From the NCBI RefSeq assembly GCF_002355735.1, contig NZ_AP014879.1:2170001-2234000 (forward strand): DNA of 64,000 nucleotides, written 5' to 3'. Each line of letters begins with the position of its first letter. Within the stretch, counting starts at the first letter, position 1. Shown piece after piece: positions 17,748 to 27,258 of this stretch. Source of the stretch: Sulfuricaulis limicola. Its GTDB lineage: Bacteria > Pseudomonadota > Gammaproteobacteria > Acidiferrobacterales > Sulfurifustaceae. The position numbers and the translations under genes are program-made. The notes beneath the pieces were generated by a model. That model was not told the origin of the DNA, ran no database searches, and worked only from the letters and a program-made list of their open reading frames with translations.

Positions 17748-19946
17748 TCAGCTGGCGTTCTTGTTGGTCTTGGGCACCACCCGCAGATTCACCGGCAGCT
17801 TCTCGGACGGGGCGCCAATGTAAAATCCCTGAAGATGGTCCACGCCGGAGGCCTTTAGCATGGCGATGGTTTTCTCGTCCGGCACGAACTCGGCGACCGT
17901 CTCCTTGCCGAGCGAGCGCGCGATCTGGATGATGGAGAGGACCATGGTTTCATCCATGGAGTTCTGAGCCATGTTCTTGACAAAGGATCCGTCGATCTTG
18001 ATGAAATCCACCGGGAGCTGCTTCAGGTAACTGAAGGAGCTGAAGCCGGTGCCGAAATCATCCAGCGCGAAGCGGCAGCCGATGTCCACCAGACCCTGGA
18101 TCAGGTTCCGTGCCTTGTCGAGATAGCGCATGGCCGATTGTTCGGTGATCTCGAAGATCACCCGGTTGGGCGGCACGCGATTCTGCGTCAGGTGGTCCTT
18201 GATCAGCTGCAGGATGGACGCATCCTCCAGCGACTGACCCGAAAGATTGATCGAGAAGATGACATCGCGCCCCGAGGCGCGGAAATCCGCCAGCGCCTTC
18301 AGTGCGTGCACGATCACCCAGCGATCGATGTCCGTCATCAGGCCGAAGCGCTGCGCCACCGGGAGAAAAATGGAGGGCAGCACGATTTCGCCGTTGGGTC
18401 CCGGCATGCGCAGCAACACCTCGTAACTTTCCTTGTCGGGATGAATGACGTCGGCGATGGGCTGATACATCAGCCGGAAGCGATCCTGCTCGATGATCTG
18501 CTTGATGTGCTGGAACCAGCCGATGTCCATGGCCATTTCCTTCCTGCCTTCGCCTCCCTCTTCATACAGATGCATGCGGTTGCGGCCATGCGACTTGGCC
18601 TCGAAACACGCCATGTCGGCATGCGCCAGGATTTCCTCGGCGCCGTGGCGCCCGGGTTCGATCATGGCGATGCCGATGCTGCAGTTGACGCTGAGAATCT
18701 TGTCCCCTTCCACCAGGCGCATGTCGCGCATGATCTGGTTGAACGAACGCGCCAGCTCCATGGCGCCCTCGCGCGACACGTTGCGCGCCAATACCGTGAA
18801 TTCATCGCCGCCGAAACGTGACACCACATCCTTGTCGCGCACGCGCGATTTGAGCAGCTCGGCCACGCGGATCAGCAGCTTGTCGCCGGCGGCGTGTCCG
18901 AGCGTGTCGTTGACGTACTTGAACTGGTCAAGATCGATGAAAAACACCGCACTCGGCACCGCATCGTGCGAAGCGTGTTCGATCTCCGCTTCCAGCTCGC
19001 GCCGGAACAGGCTGCGGTTCACCAGGCCGGTCAGCGGATCGCTTTCGGCCATTTTGCGCAGGGTTTCATCGCGGTCCCGCAGGGCGCGAATGGTGGTGTT
19101 GAGCGCATCGCTGATTACCGCGATTTCCGCGTCTTTGGCGCGCTCCACGTGGACGTCGGTCTCGCCCTGCGCCAGCCGCGCCAGCGGCACTTGCAGCGCC
19201 GTCAGCGGCGCCAGCGCCTTGCGGATGATGCGGCTACCGAAGAACAATCCGACCGCCATCAGGGCGGCAATGATCAGGCTGCCGGAGGCGATGCTGCGCA
19301 CCAGCTGTTCCTTGTAGTAGCCGGAATCGATGCTGAGATCGATGTAGCCGATGACCTTCACGTTCTCCGGCTTTTCGTTTTCCAGGCTGAAGCCAAGCAG
19401 CCCGTCCGAACGTATGGAACGGACACGAATCGGCGCAATGAAGCGCAGATAGGCTCCGCTCAGAATGGAACGGTCGACGAGATAGTCCCGCTCCGTACCG
19501 CCGGTGCCGGAAAGCTCCCTGATCTGATCGGGCTTGAGCAGCGGGATTTCCACGCCGCGGCGATCACCGTATTCACCGAGGATTTTCCTGCCCGAGGCGT
19601 CGTAGTAACGAATGAAGGCGATTTCAGGGAAATGTTTGATGCGCTTGTCGATATTCGACACATGCCGGCCGCCCTGCGAGGCATACAGCGGCGTACCCAG
19701 TTCATCCAGTTCGCTCAGCCAGCGAACCGCCTGTTTCTCCAGGTTGTCGTCGATAAGGTTGCTGGCGGTCCACCACAAGCCGATGTTGACGATCAGATAC
19801 ACCGCCACGGCGCCGAGCATGAGCAGCGCCAGCAGGCGGCTCACGAGACTGCGTTCCCCTATCCGGCGGACCGATTGCAGAAATTTTTCCAGGCCGGCCG
19901 GAAGCGGAAAACGAAAGCGGCCGATGGCGTTCCGTTCAAGGGGCAT
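17748..19946 (-). CDS. GGDEF-EAL membrane protein
   Basis: 732-aa c-di-GMP enzyme. Two membrane segments (about residues 35-57 and 228-248) enclose a periplasmic sensor domain, followed by HAMP (about 250-305), GGDEF (about 310-470, active motif RFGGDEF intact) and EAL (about 485-725). The EAL signature reads EVLLRM in place of EALLR, while EITE, DDFGTGFSS and KIDGSFV are kept; the glutamate is retained, so phosphodiesterase activity is possible but uncertain. The start overlaps the upstream lipoprotein gene by 11 bp, and the two are probably a sensor pair. Confidence 0.92.
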   Translation of the reverse strand: MPLERNAIGRFRFPLPAGLEKFLQSVRRIGERSLVSRLLALLMLGAVAVYLIVNIGLWWTASNLIDDNLEKQAVRWLSELDELGTPLYASQGGRHVSNIDKRIKHFPEIAFIRYYDASGRKILGEYGDRRGVEIPLLKPDQIRELSGTGGTERDYLVDRSILSGAYLRFIAPIRVRSIRSDGLLGFSLENEKPENVKVIGYIDLSIDSGYYKEQLVRSIASGSLIIAALMAVGLFFGSRIIRKALAPLTALQVPLARLAQGETDVHVERAKDAEIAVISDALNTTIRALRDRDETLRKMAESDPLTGLVNRSLFRRELEAEIEHASHDAVPSAVFFIDLDQFKYVNDTLGHAAGDKLLIRVAELLKSRVRDKDVVSRFGGDEFTVLARNVSREGAMELARSFNQIMRDMRLVEGDKILSVNCSIGIAMIEPGRHGAEEILAHADMACFEAKSHGRNRMHLYEEGGEGRKEMAMDIGWFQHIKQIIEQDRFRLMYQPIADVIHPDKESYEVLLRMPGPNGEIVLPSIFLPVAQRFGLMTDIDRWVIVHALKALADFRASGRDVIFSINLSGQSLEDASILQLIKDHLTQNRVPPNRVIFEITEQSAMRYLDKARNLIQGLVDIGCRFALDDFGTGFSSFSYLKQLPVDFIKIDGSFVKNMAQNSMDETMVLSIIQIARSLGKETVAEFVPDEKTIAMLKASGVDHLQGFYIGAPSEKLPVNLRVVPKTNKNAS

Positions 19947-20874
19947 GGGCCAGTCCTTGCAGCGGCCGGGGCAGCGTCAGATTCAAACGCCTGGCCATGA
20001 CGCTATTGATCCTGATCGTGGCCCTGGTAAGCGGAGCGATCGGCGCGTCGGTATCCCGGTATGTCTGCTTCAGGCGCTCCAGCACCTGTTCCGCGATGTC
20101 CGCATAGCCGCTCTCCGCGCTCACCAGACCGCCCAGGGCCAGCAACTGGTGACTGAAGACCGCCACCTGTTTTCCCTCCCTGACGCTGTGTGCCATCACG
20201 TCGCGGATAACCTCGCGGCTCAGCACGCGATTGTCCGGCACCAGCCATAGTCCCTGGATCTTCGGGACCAGCTGTTTGTAGGCATAAAGTGTCTCTTTGT
20301 CCGATCGGACCTCGACGTGGACCAGCTCCAGGCCGTTCTCGTGGGCTGCCGCCCGCGCTTCTTCCATCAGGCCATGCAGGTTTTTGCCGGTAATGACGCC
20401 AACCTTTTTGAGCCGGGGTGACAGCTGTTTCCAGACACGAAACTGTTCATCCACCGGCGTCGTGGCGGCAACGCCTTTCATCCAGGCAGTCACCAGGTCG
20501 GTGTCTTCGTAGTTGAACACCTGGCAGAAGACCACACGCTTGCCTGAAAGGCCGCGTGCTGCCCGGGCGGCGGGCAACCCGATCGCGACGACCTGGGATA
20601 TTTCCGAAGACTGGATTTTTTTCTGCGCGGCGGAATTTGACGCTTCGCTGCCGCCAAGATAATAGTTCTCGATCCGTTGCGAAACCCTTTTCTCGATTTC
20701 GCGCTGTACCCCGACGAAAGCCGGTGACCGGTCACTGAGGAGAATGGCAACACCCGGGGCCGATTCCGGCCGCACCGTCGAACAACCCGTCATCAAGGCC
20801 GCCAGCCAAAACAGCAGGCATGCCGTCCAGACAGGGCGTGGCATGCAAAAACAGGATTGCGGCATCGTGTACAT
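19936..20874 (-). CDS. Lipoprotein, ABC substrate-binding-like, partner of the GGDEF-EAL protein
   Basis: 312-aa exported protein with a lipobox (LAALMTGC, cysteine about residue 31). The body resembles the COG2984 periplasmic-binding fold: two alpha/beta lobes with GVAILLSDRSPAF, SQVVAIGLPAAR, KVGVITGKN and GLWLVPDNRVLS. Proteins like this next to GGDEF or sensor-kinase genes usually act as periplasmic ligand detectors and not as transport components, and no permease gene is present. The ligand is unknown. Overlap of 11 bp with the downstream gene supports a functional pair. Confidence 0.75.
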   Translation of the reverse strand: MYTMPQSCFCMPRPVWTACLLFWLAALMTGCSTVRPESAPGVAILLSDRSPAFVGVQREIEKRVSQRIENYYLGGSEASNSAAQKKIQSSEISQVVAIGLPAARAARGLSGKRVVFCQVFNYEDTDLVTAWMKGVAATTPVDEQFRVWKQLSPRLKKVGVITGKNLHGLMEEARAAAHENGLELVHVEVRSDKETLYAYKQLVPKIQGLWLVPDNRVLSREVIRDVMAHSVREGKQVAVFSHQLLALGGLVSAESGYADIAEQVLERLKQTYRDTDAPIAPLTRATIRINSVMARRLNLTLPRPLQGLAHAP

Positions 20875-21093
20875 CTTCTGGCGACTCCTTTTCTATACAC
20901 ATGGAATGCAGCATTCATGCCATAGCCTGGGGATTTTCAGGCCGGAAACAGCCGGATGACCTGGTGAGGCGGTCATACAACCATCTGAAACAGCGGGATT
21001 TTTATTGGATAAGAGATCGTGGCCCGGATCATGTCCGAGCCAACCTCATGGCAAGCTGACTGACAAGGGAATTCTCTGCCGAAAAAGGTCTTT

Positions 21094-21597
21094 TCAGGTG
21101 CTGTTTACGGCGGCGGATGCATGAAAACCCGGGAGCGAAAGCGCCTCTTCGGCGATATCCCGGACGAAAGCAGGCAATGTGGCAGCCACCCCGGGACTCA
21201 GGCCAGAACCCGACCAGCCAGGATCTGCCTCGACGCCACGCAACAACAGCCGCGACGGCATGTTCCCGAGAGCACGGGCCAGGCCGATCGCGGAAGCGAT
21301 GCCGAAGCCATGCGATGAACACGACCCGCCGGCGCCGGGAAGATCGCACGCATCGAGGCGATGTCGCGTTCCCGGCGTGGCGCCGGAACGAACGGCATCC
21401 AGCAGGATCACGATATCGGCTCCTTGCCAATGCAGTGGAAGCAACGCGCCGGGGCGATCCAGGATTGTTATCTCGATCCATCCGGACGAGTCATCATCCA
21501 AAACCGGGGAATGACGCAGGGCTTGCGCCGCCTCCCAACCGAAACGGTCGTCGCCAAAGGGAGAACCGATTCCGATAATTTTTACCTGGTGGTTCAT
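21094..21597 (-). CDS. Hydrogenase maturation protease for the soluble hydrogenase
   Basis: 167-aa endopeptidase of the HycI/HoxW/HybD family that removes the C-terminal extension of a [NiFe] large subunit after nickel insertion. The start IIGIGSPFGDDRFGWEAA holds the first nickel-binding acidic residue, and DIVILLDAV holds the second; SSHGFG carries the histidine. It is the last gene of the group 3b operon, overlapping the large-subunit stop by four bases, so this large subunit (ending CATH plus 11 residues) is its expected substrate. Confidence 0.88.
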   Translation of the reverse strand: MNHQVKIIGIGSPFGDDRFGWEAAQALRHSPVLDDDSSGWIEITILDRPGALLPLHWQGADIVILLDAVRSGATPGTRHRLDACDLPGAGGSCSSHGFGIASAIGLARALGNMPSRLLLRGVEADPGWSGSGLSPGVAATLPAFVRDIAEEALSLPGFHASAAVNST

Positions 21598-22898
21598 GTT
21601 TCCTGCCGGCTGATTCGCAAATCGAGAAAATGTGTGGCGCAGGAAATACAGGGATCGTAATTACGGATCACCATTTCACCGCGGCGACGCAACGCCTCCT
21701 CGGGCCGGTCCGGGCCGAAACTCTGGAGCGACTGGCGCAGATCCTCTTCAATGCGCGACTGGTTCTGGCTGGTGGGCGGCACGATGCGCGCGCGCACGAC
21801 CTTCCCTTGCGCGTCGAGCTCATAGCGATGCCACAAAAGCCCGCGCGGTGCTTCGGTGCAGCCGGCACCGCTGCCGGCGTGCGGCGTGACGGCGACACGG
21901 GATTCCCGCGGTACCTGATACGATTCCAGAAAACGGATCGCTTCCCGCATGGCAATCACGATTTCGATCGCGCGCGCCACGATGCTGTGATGCATGTTGC
22001 GGCTGGGGAACCTGATGTCCAGACCATCGGCCAGCTTGCGCACCGGCTCCGGCAGACGATCCAGGTTGAGATTCAGGCGCGCCAGCGGGCCTACCAGATA
22101 CGGCTTGCCATCGAGCCGGCAATGCAGCGCGGTCGAGTGCGGCTCCTGTTGTTCGGCAAAACGCGCCTCGAACTGACCGGCCGGAATATCCAGACCCTGG
22201 CTCGAAATCAGGCGGCCTTCGTTCATGGGATATTCCCGCGGATGGCGCAGGGCGACACAGATGAAATCCTGTTCCTGTTCCGGCAGATCGAGCGAAGCCG
22301 TCCAGCGCACCAGCGCCTCGGCCTCCGGCAGGGCGTCCTGCAGTTTTTCCAGCAGCGCGCCCACCTGTTCCGGCGGCGGGGCATGATGGAAGCCGCCGAC
22401 GCACGCGCCCACGGGATGCACCGAGCGCGCGCCGAGCAGGCGGATGATGTCGTTGCCGAGCGCCTGCAGTTTCAGGCCGCGTCGCACTTCCGGCGCATGC
22501 TTCCCGGCCATTTCCACCACGCCCGGATAGCCCAGGAAATCGGGCGCTGCCAGCATGTGAATGTGCAGGCTGTGGCTCTGGATCCACTCGCCGCAGTAGA
22601 ACACGCGGCGCATGGCGCGCACCCAGGGACCGGGGTCCGCGCCGAACAGGTGTTCGATGGCATGCACCGCGCTCATCTGGTACGCCACCGGGCAGATGCC
22701 GCAGATGCGCGCCACCATGTCCGGTATTTCATCATAGCCCCGGCCCTCCAGCAGTTTTTCGAACATCCGCGGCGGCTCGAAAATGCGCAAGCGGACATCC
22801 TCGATCACCCCGTCCTTCACGCGCAACTCGAGCGTGCCCTCGCCCTCGACGCGCGCCAGCACCGGCACCTGGACCGGAATGTGGCGTGATTCAGTCAT
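21594..22898 (-). CDS. hydA: [NiFe] hydrogenase large subunit, group 3b type
   Basis: 434-aa catalytic subunit. The four nickel cysteines are in RICGIC (about residues 65-70) and DPCISC near the end; the C-terminal extension after CATH (FLDLRISRQET) is the cleavage substrate. Gene order with the B, G and D subunits and overall length fit the NAD(P)-linked 3b enzymes (sulfhydrogenases) of archaea and bacteria, which are cytoplasmic and reversible and may also reduce sulfur. ATG at 22898 overlaps the small-subunit stop by eight bases; upstream in-frame codons lie inside that gene. Confidence 0.92.
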   Translation of the reverse strand: MTESRHIPVQVPVLARVEGEGTLELRVKDGVIEDVRLRIFEPPRMFEKLLEGRGYDEIPDMVARICGICPVAYQMSAVHAIEHLFGADPGPWVRAMRRVFYCGEWIQSHSLHIHMLAAPDFLGYPGVVEMAGKHAPEVRRGLKLQALGNDIIRLLGARSVHPVGACVGGFHHAPPPEQVGALLEKLQDALPEAEALVRWTASLDLPEQEQDFICVALRHPREYPMNEGRLISSQGLDIPAGQFEARFAEQQEPHSTALHCRLDGKPYLVGPLARLNLNLDRLPEPVRKLADGLDIRFPSRNMHHSIVARAIEIVIAMREAIRFLESYQVPRESRVAVTPHAGSGAGCTEAPRGLLWHRYELDAQGKVVRARIVPPTSQNQSRIEEDLRQSLQSFGPDRPEEALRRRGEMVIRNYDPCISCATHFLDLRISRQET

Positions 22899-23676
22899 GT
22901 GTGGTTTTATCCGTGCGCAAGCCGGCTTGGGCGAAGGCCGGCGCCGCCGCATTGATAAAATGAAAGCGCCGCGCCACCGCCGCCGGCACCAGGCCGAGTC
23001 CCTCCAGGCGTCGCGCCAGCGATTCGGTATTGGGGTTTTCCGCCGGACCGTAACAGGCATAACAATCGCGCCCGAAGGCCGGGCAGATGGCGCCACAACC
23101 GGTACGCGTCACCGGCCCCATGCAGGGAAGCCCCTTGGCCACCATCACGCACACCGTATGCCGGCGCTTGCACTCCAGGCAGACCTTGTCCTTTTCCAGC
23201 CACGGCGGCACGCCCGACAACAGCGCGCGCACGGCCGCCAGCACCTGGCGCCCGCTCACCGGGCAGCCCCAGATTTCGAGATCGACTTTCACATGCTGCG
23301 CGATGGGCGTGGAGGTCGCCAGGCTTTGAATATATTCCGGTTTGGCGTAAATCGAGGCGATCCATTCCGGGGCATTCGCAAAGTTGCGCAAGGCCTGCAC
23401 GCCACCGGCGGTGGCGCAGGCGCCGAGGGTGACGAGTTGGCGGGAGTTGGCGCGGACACGCCGGATGCGCTCACTGTCTTCGGGCGTCGATATGCTGCCC
23501 TCGATGAAGGCGATGTCCACCGCCGCCTCCGGGTTCACCGGCCCGGCCTCGGCGAAATGCACGATGTCCGTCATCCGCGCCAGCGTCAGCAGATCCTCGC
23601 CCAGGTTCAGGAACGCGAGCTGGCAACCGTCGCAGGAGGCGAATTTGTGAATCGCGATTTTCGGCTTGTCCGCCAT
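22891..23676 (-). CDS. hydD: [NiFe] hydrogenase small subunit, group 3b type
   Basis: 261-aa electron-transfer subunit. The proximal-cluster motif SCDGCQLAF is at residues about 13-21, with further cysteines in LGACATAGG and EIWGCPVSG; a second set (VCLECKRRHTVC, GLPCMGPVTRTGCGAICPAFGRDC) should hold the medial and distal clusters. There is no Tat signal, so the enzyme stays in the cytoplasm, unlike the Hyb enzyme further along. The ATG at 23676 shares a base with the stop of the reductase gene (TGATG). Confidence 0.92.
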   Translation of the reverse strand: MADKPKIAIHKFASCDGCQLAFLNLGEDLLTLARMTDIVHFAEAGPVNPEAAVDIAFIEGSISTPEDSERIRRVRANSRQLVTLGACATAGGVQALRNFANAPEWIASIYAKPEYIQSLATSTPIAQHVKVDLEIWGCPVSGRQVLAAVRALLSGVPPWLEKDKVCLECKRRHTVCVMVAKGLPCMGPVTRTGCGAICPAFGRDCYACYGPAENPNTESLARRLEGLGLVPAAVARRFHFINAAAPAFAQAGLRTDKTTHD

Positions 23677-24509
23677 CAGAACCCCTGAATGCCGAAAAGC
23701 GGCCTGGCTTCGGCATAGGAAAACACCGGGCCATCCTGGCAGACGAATTTGCCGCCGTACTGGCAATGGCCGCAGTGTCCCACGGCGCAATGCATGTTGC
23801 GCTCCATGCTGAGATGGATATGGTCTTCAGTCACACCGCGCCGCAGCAGATGATCCACGGCCACGCGCATCATGCCCTGGGGGCCGCACATCATGATCAT
23901 CGCCTGGGAAGGATCAAACTCCACCTGGTCGAACAGCTCCGTGACCCGGCCTATGTGCCACGGCCACAGCGCCACGCCGACATCGGCCGCCACGAGCACC
24001 TGCGTGTCGCGCAGTTTGCTCCACTGTGAATACTGGCTGCGCCAGATCAGATCGTCGGAATGCTTGACCCCCTGCATGATGATCAGGCGGCGGAACCTGT
24101 CGCGCCGGCGGATCACGTAGTTGATCACCGACACTACCGGCGCGCATCCGAGCCCGCCGGTGATGATCATCACGTCATGACCCTCGGCCTGTTTCAGCGG
24201 CCAGCCGCGCCCGTAAGGCCCGCGCATGCCCAGCCGGTCGCGCGCCTTCAGCTGCCCCAGCCCGCGCGTCACGCGCCCGACCACGCGGATGGTATGGTCG
24301 AACAGCTTTTCATCTTCCGGATCAGAGACGATGGAGATCGGCACTTCGCCGACGCCATAGAGGTACAGCATGTTGAACTGACCCGGCTCGAAACGGAAAG
24401 CCGCGTGTTGCACCGGATCCGTGAAGCGCAAGCGCAGCGTAAAGATGGTCGGCGATTCCTGGATGCGCTCGACCACCTCGATTTCATGCGGGAGCGCGGC
24501 GTTAACCAT
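23676..24509 (-). CDS. hydG: Hydrogenase FAD/NAD(P)-binding subunit
   Basis: 277-aa diaphorase subunit related to dihydroorotate dehydrogenase electron-transfer proteins. FAD binding is by [22 protein letters not shown], nucleotide binding by [16 protein letters not shown], and a C-terminal 2Fe-2S cluster by [25 protein letters not shown]. It passes electrons between NAD(P)H and the iron-sulfur chain of the small subunit. Eight-base overlap with the hydB stop and one-base overlap with hydD show a tightly packed operon. Confidence 0.92.
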   Translation of the reverse strand: MVNAALPHEIEVVERIQESPTIFTLRLRFTDPVQHAAFRFEPGQFNMLYLYGVGEVPISIVSDPEDEKLFDHTIRVVGRVTRGLGQLKARDRLGMRGPYGRGWPLKQAEGHDVMIITGGLGCAPVVSVINYVIRRRDRFRRLIIMQGVKHSDDLIWRSQYSQWSKLRDTQVLVAADVGVALWPWHIGRVTELFDQVEFDPSQAMIMMCGPQGMMRVAVDHLLRRGVTEDHIHLSMERNMHCAVGHCGHCQYGGKFVCQDGPVFSYAEARPLFGIQGF

Positions 24510-25608
24510 GCCCGCCTCCCCCGCCTATTGCGCGCGCCTCTTCCGTGATATCGATCCCGACCGGGCACCAGGCGATGCAGCGCCCGCAACCCACGCAACC
24601 GCTGCGTCCGTACTGGTCATGCCAGCTGCCGAGCTTGTGCGTGAGCCACTGGCGATAACGCATGCGCGTGTCGGCGCGGATGGTCATGCCGTGGATGTAG
24701 CTGTGGCCCTGGGTGAAACAGGAATCCCACTGGCGCGCATGCTCGCTGTGACTGTTGTCGAGCGCCGTCACATCTCTTTCGCCGTGGCAGAAACAGGTAG
24801 GGCAGACCGCAGTGCAGTTCCCGCAGGAAAGGCAACGCTCCGCCACGTTCTCCCAGCGCGGATGCTCGAGATTCGCAAACAGCACATCGCGCAGGTTGCG
24901 CGACGGCAGGCCGCGGGTTTGCCGCCGGGCGGCCTCCTGCGCCTCCTGTTCGGCGATACCTCGCTGCGCGTCCGTGGTCGGCGCCAGTGGAAGCTGCGCG
25001 GTGATCATGCTTCCCTGGTCACTCCCGGCCTGCACCAGATAACCGTCGTCCAGCTCGTCCAGGGCGATATCGAAATCCTGCGTGGCGCGTGGCCCATCGC
25101 CGGTGGAGGCACAGAAACAGGTGTCGGCCGGATGGGTACAGTGAACGGCGACGAGAAAGAGGTTTTTCCGCCGCGCGGCGTAATAAGGATCGGCGAATTT
25201 GCCCTGCAGAAAGTGCCGGTCCTGCAGGCGCAAGGCCGCCAGGTCGCAGGCGCGCGCACCGATGACGGCCAGCATTTCGGCGGCCGGCATGATTTCCGAA
25301 AAACGGATAGCGCCACGGGCGTCGCGCTCCGCGCGCCACATGACTTCATGGGGGGCAAACAGGAACGGCTTCAGCGCCTGCGGGCCGTTGGCCCAGCTGA
25401 AATACCGCGGGCTTGCCGTCGTTTCAAGCCGGTACTGGCCCGGACCCTGGCGGTCGCGGACTCCCTGCGGCAGTGCGCCGGCCCGGTCGAGCGTGTCGTA
25501 AACGATCGCGCCGTCCCGGACCTGCGGGCCGACGCAACGGTAACCGGCCCGATGCAGCGCATCCAGCAGTGCCTGAATCCAGGCGCGCGGAAGAAAGCCC
25601 GCCTCCAT
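24502..25608 (-). CDS. hydB: Hydrogenase 4Fe-4S subunit (HydB type)
   Basis: 368-aa iron-sulfur subunit related to anaerobic sulfite reductase subunit A. Two 4Fe-4S motifs stand near the C-terminus: [16 protein letters not shown] and [14 protein letters not shown]. Extra conserved histidine and cysteine residues ([12 protein letters not shown]) occur in the middle. In the Pyrococcus enzyme this subunit is needed for the sulfur-reductase side activity. First of the four structural genes; 50 bp downstream of a lipoprotein gene and 630 bp from the cytochrome c gene start. Confidence 0.9.
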   Translation of the reverse strand: MEAGFLPRAWIQALLDALHRAGYRCVGPQVRDGAIVYDTLDRAGALPQGVRDRQGPGQYRLETTASPRYFSWANGPQALKPFLFAPHEVMWRAERDARGAIRFSEIMPAAEMLAVIGARACDLAALRLQDRHFLQGKFADPYYAARRKNLFLVAVHCTHPADTCFCASTGDGPRATQDFDIALDELDDGYLVQAGSDQGSMITAQLPLAPTTDAQRGIAEQEAQEAARRQTRGLPSRNLRDVLFANLEHPRWENVAERCLSCGNCTAVCPTCFCHGERDVTALDNSHSEHARQWDSCFTQGHSYIHGMTIRADTRMRYRQWLTHKLGSWHDQYGRSGCVGCGRCIAWCPVGIDITEEARAIGGGGGHG

Positions 25609-25658
25609 GCTCGCCTCGTCGGTTTACCGTGGTTGACGACATCACATCATACGCCGTC

Positions 25659-26144
25659 TCAGAGAAAATCCGCGAACTCCGCGCGGCGCCATTCGGCGCG
25701 GATCACCTTCCATTCGCCGTTTTCTCGTGCCAGCGTAATCTCGAAGCGGTGCAGATCGGCGCGCAGCCGTTCGAGTTCTTCGGCGCCTGAAATCGGCTGC
25801 CCGGCCATGGCCACCATCACGTCGGCCTGGGCCACGCCCGGTTGGGGGAAATTGATTAGCCGGATGCGCGTGAACAGATGAATCGACTGGTTGCGCAGGA
25901 AGTAATAGCGCAGGATCGCATCAATGGCCTTCTTGTCCTGGCCCTGGCTGTCGGCGTATTTCTCCGACACCATCTGCCGCAAAACGCCCGATTCCTTTTT
26001 CTCAGCGGCGGCCTCACCCTGCGCCAGCAGCGCCCGCACCTGCGCCTCGGGACTGTCCCGTTCAGACGAACAGGCGCCGTTAAAAATACTGATGCTCAAC
26101 ACGAGGATCAGGACCGGCCATAGCTGAAAACGGAATCGGCCCAT
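25659..26144 (-). CDS. Lipoprotein of unknown function
   Basis: 161-aa exported protein. Hydrophobic signal (residues about 8-24) ends in a lipobox-like FNGAC, so the mature protein should be lipid-anchored. The mature part has a helical region (residues 30-75, ALLAQGEAAAEKKES) and then beta-strands that alternate as in NTF2/SnoaL-like folds (TRIRLINFPQPGVAQADVMVAM, RFEITLARENGEWKVIRAEW). ATG at 26144 chosen over an in-frame GTG three codons earlier. It lies 42 bp from the upstream cytochrome gene and 50 bp before hydB, so it may be part of the hydrogenase transcript, although its role there is unclear. Confidence 0.7.
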   Translation of the reverse strand: MGRFRFQLWPVLILVLSISIFNGACSSERDSPEAQVRALLAQGEAAAEKKESGVLRQMVSEKYADSQGQDKKAIDAILRYYFLRNQSIHLFTRIRLINFPQPGVAQADVMVAMAGQPISGAEELERLRADLHRFEITLARENGEWKVIRAEWRRAEFADFL

Positions 26145-26186
26145 GTCAGCCACGCCGTGGCCTGGTCGGGAGCTGTCCCGGTCAGC

Positions 26187-26558
26187 TCAGTTGTTCTTGG
26201 CGCCCTGATCGATCCACTGCCGGATGGTCTTGATCTGACCGGCCGCGATCGGCGGCTTGTCCTTGGGCATGTTGATGCTGGGATGCGCCTGGCGCTCGAT
26301 CAACAGAACCAGGGTGCTGCTGACGGATGAACCGGGAGTGACGATCGGGCCCAGCTTGGTACCCTTCATCAGGCCCTCGTAAGTCTCCATATTGAGTCCG
26401 CTCTTGGCGAGGCCCGCGCCGCCGACTTTATGGCAGGACAGGCAATTCTCGCTGAGTATCGGAAATACATCCTGCTTGAAGCTGACCTCGCGGGTACAAC
26501 CCGCGCCCAGCATTGACACCGCCATCAAACCCGCCAGTACCGCCAAACTGCGTGACAT
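26187..26558 (-). CDS. Lipid-anchored monohaem cytochrome c
   Basis: 123-aa protein with a signal peptide and lipobox (MLGAGC, cysteine about residue 21). One haem site CLSCHKVGG (about residues 39-47) is followed by the likely methionine ligand in SINMPKDK near residue 97. The pattern with KQDVFPILSENC is that of the small outer-membrane or periplasmic cytochromes of the PSCyt1/c551-like type. It may start the transcript that continues into the soluble hydrogenase genes, though a soluble NAD(P)-linked enzyme does not need it. Confidence 0.85.
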   Translation of the reverse strand: MSRSLAVLAGLMAVSMLGAGCTREVSFKQDVFPILSENCLSCHKVGGAGLAKSGLNMETYEGLMKGTKLGPIVTPGSSVSSTLVLLIERQAHPSINMPKDKPPIAAGQIKTIRQWIDQGAKNN

Positions 26559-26988
26559 GTTCTTCCTCCCGAAGTAATTCGTGGAATTAGTTTACATTAT
26601 TTGCAAATTCGCGCCAGAGCGAAACGGAAAATGGCGTCCGTCAAAGTGACATATGCCGCGCGGTCAGCGAATCGCCGGCGCAACGGGCTTGCGCATCGGC
26701 CGCAACCGGCTATGCCGCATCTGTTCGCGCAAGCGCACTCCGGCAATCCCCGGCTCAACGCTGCTGGCTTTCAGAATTTTTACCCGACAGCGGCGGATAG
26801 CGCCGGCGTGATTGCAGGCAACATATATAGGTATCGTCGCGTGGAGATTTTGCTTGCGGGACCCGCGACCAGCACTGCCGTCGTGCCCAAGGAAAAACCG
26901 GCTTGCCCGGCCCTGGCCTGAGTTAACGATGTCGTTTTCCGGCTCAATGGACGCCTGCGATTCCGGGGATCGAGGACGCCATGCCGGT

Positions 26989-27002
26989 TTGACAAATATC
27001 AA
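26989..27002. promoter_or_regulatory. FNR-family half-site palindrome, distal
   Basis: TTGAC-AAAT-ATCAA, one base from the FNR consensus. It is about 170 bp before the predicted start of transcription of the octahaem operon and 430 bp before the divergent lipoprotein gene. Confidence 0.6.
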
Positions 27003-27114
27003 GAATCAATCCGGGATGAAGACTGAAAATTTAACGACAAATCTGTCTTTTCTTGACTGCGGGAGTATGGCAATAATCGCTTTGTTACAGCTATTAAACA
27101 GTATTTTTCACGTA

Positions 27115-27157
27115 TTGACGCACGTCAATATACTGGAATATTAGCATTTAATAGAAT
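27115..27157 (+). promoter_or_regulatory. Class II FNR-type promoter of the octahaem operon
   Basis: TTGAC-GCAC-GTCAA at 27115-27128 and a -10 hexamer TAGAAT at 27152-27157. A start at about 27164 would put the palindrome centre near -42, the position used by FNR and CRP at class II promoters. This spacing was not imposed; it follows from the best -10 match in the region. Confidence 0.65.
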
Positions 27158-27258
27158 GCTTACATATTATCAGGACATGGCACGCTCAGTAACGAACGCC
27201 TGGTTTCAAATGTTCAGACACATGACTCTGTCTTAACAGCATGCGCAAAGGACTCTTC

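Larger units (their letters stand above)
26559..27258. other. 700-bp intergenic region with FNR-family sites
   Basis: Divergent gap between the cytochrome c lipoprotein and the octahaem operon. The half next to the lipoprotein is GC-rich and holds nothing I can name; short reading frames there lack ribosome sites. The other half (about 26985-27200) is AT-rich and holds two FNR-type palindromes and a good -10 element, listed separately. A second in-frame ATG at 27241 has no ribosome site, so the leader runs to 27258. Confidence 0.7.

Noticed and set aside
21594-23096. Longer large-subunit hydrogenase starting at 23096
   Set aside because: The extra codons lie entirely inside the small-subunit gene and do not resemble hydrogenase; ATG at 22898 gives the family start.
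26601-27144. Two small genes in the 700-bp intergenic region
   Set aside because: The frames have no ribosome sites, no family resemblance, and one overlaps the FNR-type promoter.
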